Below are positions 61,846 through 64,000 of a stretch of 64,000 nucleotides of DNA, piece by piece. The notes below the pieces were generated by a model. That model saw only the letters and a list, made by a program, of their open reading frames with translations. It was not told the DNA's origin and searched no databases. Within the stretch, counting starts at the first letter, position 1. Every line of letters starts with the position of its first letter. The stretch comes from Symbiodinium natans. Its lineage: Eukaryota > Sar > Dinophyceae > Suessiales > Symbiodiniaceae. A program made the translations under genes and the position numbers. Where the stretch lies: contig CAJNDS010000176.1 in assembly GCA_905221605.1 (NCBI GenBank), positions 141,635 to 205,634 of the forward strand, read 5' to 3'.

Positions 61846-61892
61846 AGGCCCTAAACCCTAAGCCCTAAACCCTAAACCCTAAACCCTAAACA
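61846..61892 (-). repeat. CCCTAAA array
   Basis: Six units, 29 bases before the next acceptor. Confidence 0.9.
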
Positions 61893-61921
61893 CCCCACAT
61901 TTTCGAAACTCTTGAGGCCAG

Positions 61922-62235
61922 CAGTGGCGGCCTGGAGTTCCAGGAGCCAGTGCCTGCCCCGGAATGCTCGAGCGCTTTGACTTGGAGGTTCAGGGGTACT
62001 TATAACCCCAATTGTATCCGTACTTCTGATTATATGCCCCCTAAGTCCCCTAAGTCCTCTAAGTAGGTTATACGTATACTTATAATCGGGGTTATAAGGG
62101 CCCATGAACCTCCAAGTAGGTTCCTGCAGTGATCTACGGAAGAAACGATGGCGTCATGCATTCTACGAAAGCTCCTCCCTCAAGCTTGAGGGGCGCATTT
62201 CGTTTAATACCCCAGCGTAAGCTGATCTGTAGGGG
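61922..62235 (+). CDS. Two gene C exons joined across an X-family introner
   Basis: Exon 61922-61984 reads QWRPGVPGASACPGMLERFD L; exon 62120-~62235 reads VPAVIYGRNDGVMHSTKAPP SSLRGAFRLIPQRKLICR. Removing 61985-62119 (GA-AG) joins Leu to Val in phase; the two other frames of the first exon meet TGA directly after the junction. Product unknown. Confidence 0.5.
61985..62119 (+). mobile_element. X-family introner filling an intron (GA-AG)
   Basis: ACTTG|GAGGTTCAGGGGTACTT on the left and GGGCCCATGAACCTCCAAGTAG| on the right. The inverted repeat GGAGGTTCA plus the inner ttataacccc/ggggttataa is about 25 bases with few mismatches. Confidence 0.7.
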
Positions 62236-62342
62236 GTTTGTCAGTTGTGGGGGGTGGGGGGAACCCCAACTTTTGACGGCAAAAAATCACGGGCTGGTGC
62301 TGGTTTTTGGGGCTGTGCTCGCTGGAGCAGTTTTTTGAGCAG

Positions 62343-62466
62343 TTTTCGGCGGCCCGGCAGAGAAACGAAATCGCTGATGCTCCTGATGCGCGGGTCGTTG
62401 TGGTCCCCGCGCGTCAGGGAGCGTTCGGGCAAATCCGGGCGACGTTTTCCAGAGAAGTGGCCCGAT
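62343..62466 (+). CDS. Gene C exon
   Basis: After ttttttgagcAG the frame FSAARQRNEIADAPDARVVV continues VPARQGAFGQIRATFSREVA. The other frames are Arg/Ser-rich. The donor may be GTGGCC or GTTGAC near 62457-62467. Confidence 0.5.
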
Positions 62467-62572
62467 GTTGACGGTTGATTCATTCATGTGCTGGGGCAGC
62501 TTTTTCTGTAAGTAGATCTACTCTCACGGTGCGGAGGGCCTCCTTCTTTCAGACCGGTCTTGAGTTGCAGGT

Positions 62573-62730
62573 TTCCAGAGTCTGTTTGGTTTCTCTTGAG
62601 AGTGTGGATAAACCACCGCAGCCCTCACACGCCATTACTCCCCTTCAACCATACAAGCCCCATACCCTCAGTTGCAGTCCCTTTCGGGGCAGAGCTGTCG
62701 TCCCCTCCCCCGTCTTTGGCGCAAGTTCAG
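62573..62730 (+). CDS. Possible gene C exon
   Basis: After gagttgcAG the frame VSRVCLVSLESVDKPPQPSH continues AITPLQPYKPHTLSCSPFRG before TAG near 62738. It overlaps a longer open frame that I reject. Confidence 0.35.
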
Positions 62731-63053
62731 GATTATAGTACGAGTGTATTGAGCGCATTTAATGGGTGTCCTTTGGGGATACTAGGAAATGGAAGTCCTA
62801 CCGCATATCAAAAGGGGGCAAGATGTCCCGAATATTTACGACAAGACTCGCAGGCAGGTTGTTTTCATGAAGTCTCGATACTAAAGGGCATCCATCTTTT
62901 TGTCATTGTGGGCACTTGGGACCCAACAAGTGACGGCGGCAGTCAGAGCTTGACCCTACCATCTTTGCTCTGCAGCTGTGTTCACATTGTTGTTGGGGTC
63001 CTCGGAGTTGAAAATTTTTGCTTTCGAAATCATCTCCGAGACTTTCCACGCAG

Positions 63054-63129
63054 GAGCGAAGTGTCGTCGTGCCGCCCCCTCCACCACCGCAGGCCTCAGC
63101 AGAGACCACAAACGCCGTGGCTGCTGAAG
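63054..63129 (+). CDS. Gene C exon, Pro-rich linker
   Basis: Acceptor ctttccacgcAG, donor CTGAAG|GTTAGT. The frame ERSVVVPPPPPPQASAETTN continues AVAAE. Clean borders on both sides; no domain. Confidence 0.5.
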
Positions 63130-63493
63130 GTTAGTGACTTCTTAGTGCGTGTGTTATGTCGTAATGTACAACGAACATACTGCTGCATTCTGGATCCTCC
63201 CCAGCCTTCTGGCAGGAAACTGAAGTCCCACCGCCGCCCCCCCCGCCGGCGCAATGAGACGAGGCACGGAGGTTTTTGCACGCAGCTGTGCGCACTTTGC
63301 AGCTCTGCTCTGTCGACCTTGCGCATTTCCAAGCCAGCGGTGGGCTGTTTTGCTGCAGTATTGGGGGGCGGGGGTAGAGTCGTATTCTCGACAGTACTCA
63401 GAAGGGGCAAGGCAGGGTTTGTATTAGGGTCAGTGGTCGAGGGGCCAGGGAGCCATTTCCAGGCGGATGGGGGGGCTTGGATGGGGCGTCTAC

Positions 63494-63495
63494 GC

Positions 63496-63568
<73 letters not shown>
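63494..63568. repeat. (TAG)n / (AGT)n microsatellite, about 25 triplets
   Basis: It keeps a poly-Ser frame on + and a poly-Leu or poly-Tyr frame on minus open. Confidence 0.95.
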
Positions 63569-64000
63569 CACTCGCCGCTGTCTTCGAGAGCCTAGGTCTG
63601 CGGCACTGTAGCAGCATGGAAACATTCTGTATCGAAGCAGACTCTGATAGCTTTGGGGCATCTTCAAGCGAGCTTGCGAAAAGGGGCTAAGCAATTTTTG
63701 CAAGCCTTTGAGTCTTTGCGAAAGCCCAAAGTTGCTTGAGCCATCTAGTGCCAATGTCGGGGGCATCTCCGTGCCTTTCCATTGCTAGGAAGGTCGTGTT
63801 GCCATCTTTGTGATCAACACTGCGCCCTCCAGATGCTGAGATGAGAAGCCGTAGTCTGCTAGGGTAGATTTCCCTTGCTGGCCTCTTGTTGTTTGGACTT
63901 GGGGCAGCCATGCACAGATGCCACCATAATCGTTTCGCGATGGATGGAAAAAGAGTCAGCCAGGGCCTTCGCGCCGCGAAACAAAGATAAAAAATCACAA
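63569..64000. other. No supported exon to the window end
   Basis: A minus-strand frame at 63687-63998 has no supporting splice site or family. The sequence is likely intronic to gene C. Confidence 0.35.

Noticed and set aside
5526-61892. Telomere or subtelomere, suggested by many TTTAGGG arrays
   Set aside because: Arrays are short, occur in both orientations throughout the window and sit in introns between exons. This is an internal region.
62560-63690. Open frame of 376 codons on the + strand, the longest in the window
   Set aside because: It runs in a different frame through the exon 63054-63129, which has clean splice borders, and is kept open in its last third by the (TAG)n microsatellite. 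Its composition is uneven and it shows no domain.
1-64000. CRISPR arrays, rRNA, tRNA, bacterial operons
   Set aside because: No regularly spaced direct repeats with unique spacers, no rRNA-like or cloverleaf-like sequence recognised, and gene structure is eukaryotic.

Overview
The window reads as nuclear DNA of a eukaryote with very long, intron-rich genes, most probably a dinoflagellate. The grounds are: telomere-type repeats of the TTTAGGG kind scattered through introns; exons of only 50-200 bases; introns that start with GA or GC as well as GT; many short palindromic elements that exactly fill introns; and almost no long open frames outside simple repeats. I cannot name the species. No operon, CRISPR, rRNA or tRNA gene is visible. 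I rebuilt the exons by hand from splice sites, reading frame and phase, so individual borders may be off by a few bases. No protein was searched against a database. Layout. 1-82 is the tail of an upstream exon. 430-1559 is a complete three-exon gene for a 304-residue coiled-coil protein. From about 2.3 kb to 51.5 or 52.2 kb, more than 40 small exons lie on the + strand. Many encode pieces of a secreted or membrane-bound beta-sandwich protein: fibronectin-III-like units ending in a Leu-x-Pro ... Tyr-x-Val-x-Cys-x-Ala pattern, cysteine-rich pieces and one discoidin-like unit. They belong to one giant gene ('gene A') or a few head-to-tail genes. From 52.4 to 59.9 kb a second + strand gene ('gene B') has the layout of a single-pass surface receptor: hydrophobic N-terminus, fibronectin-like exons, a Thr/Pro mucin-like stalk, a transmembrane exon, and a tail ending at a TAG at 59947-59949. 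From 60.8 kb to the end a third + strand gene ('gene C') begins and runs out of the window. One minus-strand candidate lies at 40.4-40.8 kb. The stretch 30.4-37.3 kb has almost no telomere-like arrays and few clear exons. What ties the window together is its introns. At least seven families of short inverted-repeat elements (called P, Q, R, S, V, W and X here, plus T, which is not shown to be an intron) behave like introners: the terminal repeats sit at the splice sites, and removing the element joins the flanking exons in phase. Ten introns of this sort have GA (8) or GC (2) donors and none has GT, whereas about 30 other introns mostly have GT. Telomere-like arrays are also intronic and polarised: TTTAGGG follows donors and CCCTAAA precedes acceptors. 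In two P elements the array lies inside the element, which suggests that arrays grow from a TTAGGG-like seed carried by the introner.
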